In this document: one piece after another, positions 62,665 through 64,000 of the stretch
Layout of the letters: each line of letters begins with the position of its first letter
Numbering within the stretch: position 1 is the stretch's first letter
Origin: an uncultured Treponema sp.
Lineage (GTDB): Bacteria; Spirochaetota; Spirochaetia; Treponematales; Treponemataceae
Direction: 5' to 3'
NCBI GenBank assembly: GCA_946411505.1
Contig: CAMKEG010000001.1
Coordinates: 558,001 to 622,000, forward strand
DNA: 64,000 nt
Notes under the pieces: model-generated
Databases searched by the model: none
Seen by the model: the letters and a program-made list of their open reading frames with translations, nothing else
Told to the model about the DNA's origin: nothing
Position numbers and translations under genes: made by a program

Positions 62665-64000
62665 TTAAGCTGACAAAATCTCCTTGTCGCTAAGTTTTTT
62701 TGCAATCAAGTCAAAGTTCATTGAATGCGAGGCCTTGAGCAAAATAAAGTCGTCGTCCCTCGCGTAATCCAAAATAAAAGCGCTCACCTCATCGACGTCC
62801 GCCGCAGAAAAATATCGGACATTTGAAAAGCCGGAAAGCTTCGCGGCCTTGGCGCCGTTTTCCATCTCCGGCCCGATGAACACAATCAAGTTTGGATTGC
62901 ACAAAGTCGCCAACGCTCCAATCCTTGAATGCTCTTCCGCCGACTTTGTTCCAAGCTCCTTCATGTCGCCCAATACAAAAATCATCCGTCCCTTGATTTC
63001 AAGTGAGCCGCAAAGATTTATGGCTTTCTCCATTGAATCTGGATTTGCGTTGTAGCAATCATACATCAACATAATTTTTTTACTCTCTCCCTTGGAATCC
63101 TTTTTTGTATTTATCGCAACGGCGTTGCTTCTGCCGTTAAGGCCCTTAACAGACTCAAGGCCCGCGCAAATTTGTTTGGCGTCAAGGCCCAAAGTTTTGG
63201 CGCAAGCGATGCAAGCGAGCGCGTTGGTGTAATTGTAGATGCCCGGCAAAGGCAACCGAGCCTCCGTTCCGTCAACCGTAAAGCGTGTTCCCTCAAGGCC
63301 GTCGTTGCTGATAAAATTTACGCCGCTTTCGCTTTCAGGAATTTCCTTGCCAAAACGGACGACCTTTCCCTTCACGCCTTCCGAAATAAAATTAGCGAAG
63401 TCGTCTTCGTCGGGAACAAAGGCCGCGCCGCTTTCCGTTATATAATTAAAAATCTTTCTTTTTTCTTTCGCGATGTTCTCGCGGCTTCCAAGAATGCCGA
63501 TGTGCGCGGTTCCGATGTTTGTGACAATCGCGTAATTCGGCGCCAAGACGCGGGCAATCTCGCCAATCTCGTTTTCCCGGTTCATTCCCATCTCAAAAAC
63601 GCCAACCTCATGCTCGGGCCTAATCTTAAAGACGCTCAAAGGCAATCCGGTTTCTGAATTGAAATTTCCTTCGGTGGCGACCACATTGTATTTTTGGCGC
63701 AAGAGCGCGGCCAAGATTTCTTTTGTAGTCGTCTTTCCGCTTGAACCTGTGATTCCAATTTTTATCAGCTTTGGAAATTTCTGGACATAGGCGCGGGCGG
63801 CGTTTTGCAAGGCCGCCATGTTGTTGTCAACCGCGATGAAAGTCCTGTCCAAATTTTCGGAGGCCAGCCCCATAAAATATTTATGGTTGCTTTCATAAAC
63901 TGATTTTGTGACAAAGATTACGGAAGCGCCCGCGTTGAGCGCTTCGGGAATGTATTTGTGGCCGTCCTGCTTCTCCCCGACAAGGGGAACAAAAAGGCTT
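62665..64000 (-). CDS. murF: MurF, UDP-MurNAc-tripeptide D-Ala-D-Ala ligase, 5' end outside window
   Basis: The frame runs open to the right edge, so the N-terminus is missing; visible residues begin LFVPLVGEKQDGHKYIPEAL, the Mur substrate-binding domain. The central ATPase domain has IGITGSSGKTTTKEILAALL and later FEMGMNRENEIGEIARV; the C-terminal domain includes YDCYNANPDSM and FVLGDMKELG. It adds D-Ala-D-Ala to the UDP-muramoyl-tripeptide. It is followed immediately by ftsW, as in other Treponema. Confidence 0.96.
   Translation of the reverse strand, partial: SLFVPLVGEKQDGHKYIPEALNAGASVIFVTKSVYESNHKYFMGLASENLDRTFIAVDNNMAALQNAARAYVQKFPKLIKIGITGSSGKTTTKEILAALLRQKYNVVATEGNFNSETGLPLSVFKIRPEHEVGVFEMGMNRENEIGEIARVLAPNYAIVTNIGTAHIGILGSRENIAKEKRKIFNYITESGAAFVPDEDDFANFISEGVKGKVVRFGKEIPESESGVNFISNDGLEGTRFTVDGTEARLPLPGIYNYTNALACIACAKTLGLDAKQICAGLESVKGLNGRSNAVAINTKKDSKGESKKIMLMYDCYNANPDSMEKAINLCGSLEIKGRMIFVLGDMKELGTKSAEEHSRIGALATLCNPNLIVFIGPEMENGAKAAKLSGFSNVRYFSAADVDEVSAFILDYARDDDFILLKASHSMNFDLIAKKLSDKEILSA

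Overview
The window comes from a spirochaete that is almost certainly a Treponema-type bacterium. Evidence: the cell-division run murF-ftsW-ftsQ-ftsA-ftsZ followed by xerD, a TPR lipoprotein, dprA-topA-xerC-hslV-hslU; a fliF-fliG-fliH-fliI-fliJ flagellar operon behind a sigma70-type promoter; spirochaete-style lipoprotein signal peptides; a BspA-type leucine-rich lipoprotein; rubrerythrin and other genes of an anaerobic life style. I cannot name the species. Genes are densely packed on both strands. There is one tRNA and no rRNA or CRISPR.

Layout. 1-780: 5' part of a DUF5718/FAH-like gene (-) and tRNA-Pro. 900-7742 (-): operon-like run scpB-rluB-cmk-rpsA, a sigma54-type activator, a TPR membrane protein and a small lipoprotein. 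7827-17759 (-): a 3310-residue beta-helix lipoprotein with a G9 tract near its start. 17878-20062 (+): pyrimidine salvage pair cdd and nucleoside kinase. 20247-26379 (-): flagellar operon, including a small protein between fliF and fliG that combines a FliG-N-like start with a FliF-C-like tail. 26646-29379 (-): DUF4230 protein and BspA-like lipoprotein whose promoter spacer contains a G10 tract. 29780-32451 (+): degenerate kinase-like membrane protein and Hsp33. 32563-36765 (-): OmpA-like and beta-barrel proteins. 36939-41254: rubrerythrin, enolase, and the NifU-like / GGGtGRT pair with a duplicated gene tail. 41255-49941: EAL protein, chromate-transporter halves, and two glucan hydrolases around an AraC regulator. 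49949-64000 (-): hslUV, xerC, topA, dprA, TPR lipoprotein, xerD, ftsZ, ftsA, ftsQ, ftsW, murF.

The most unusual content is non-coding. Two large surface lipoproteins carry homopolymeric G tracts placed where slippage would switch them. Six genes have a promoter whose -10 box ends 6-8 bases before the ATG with no ribosome-binding site, which suggests leaderless mRNAs. Three intergenic copies of a ~155-base element keep the same nested stems through compensatory base changes. A separate 52-base hairpin sits directly before the ribosome-binding sites of two pyrimidine kinases, and a double hairpin follows the first stop codon in two operons. These are read from one window only; genome-wide counts would be needed to separate regulatory RNA from ordinary dispersed repeats.
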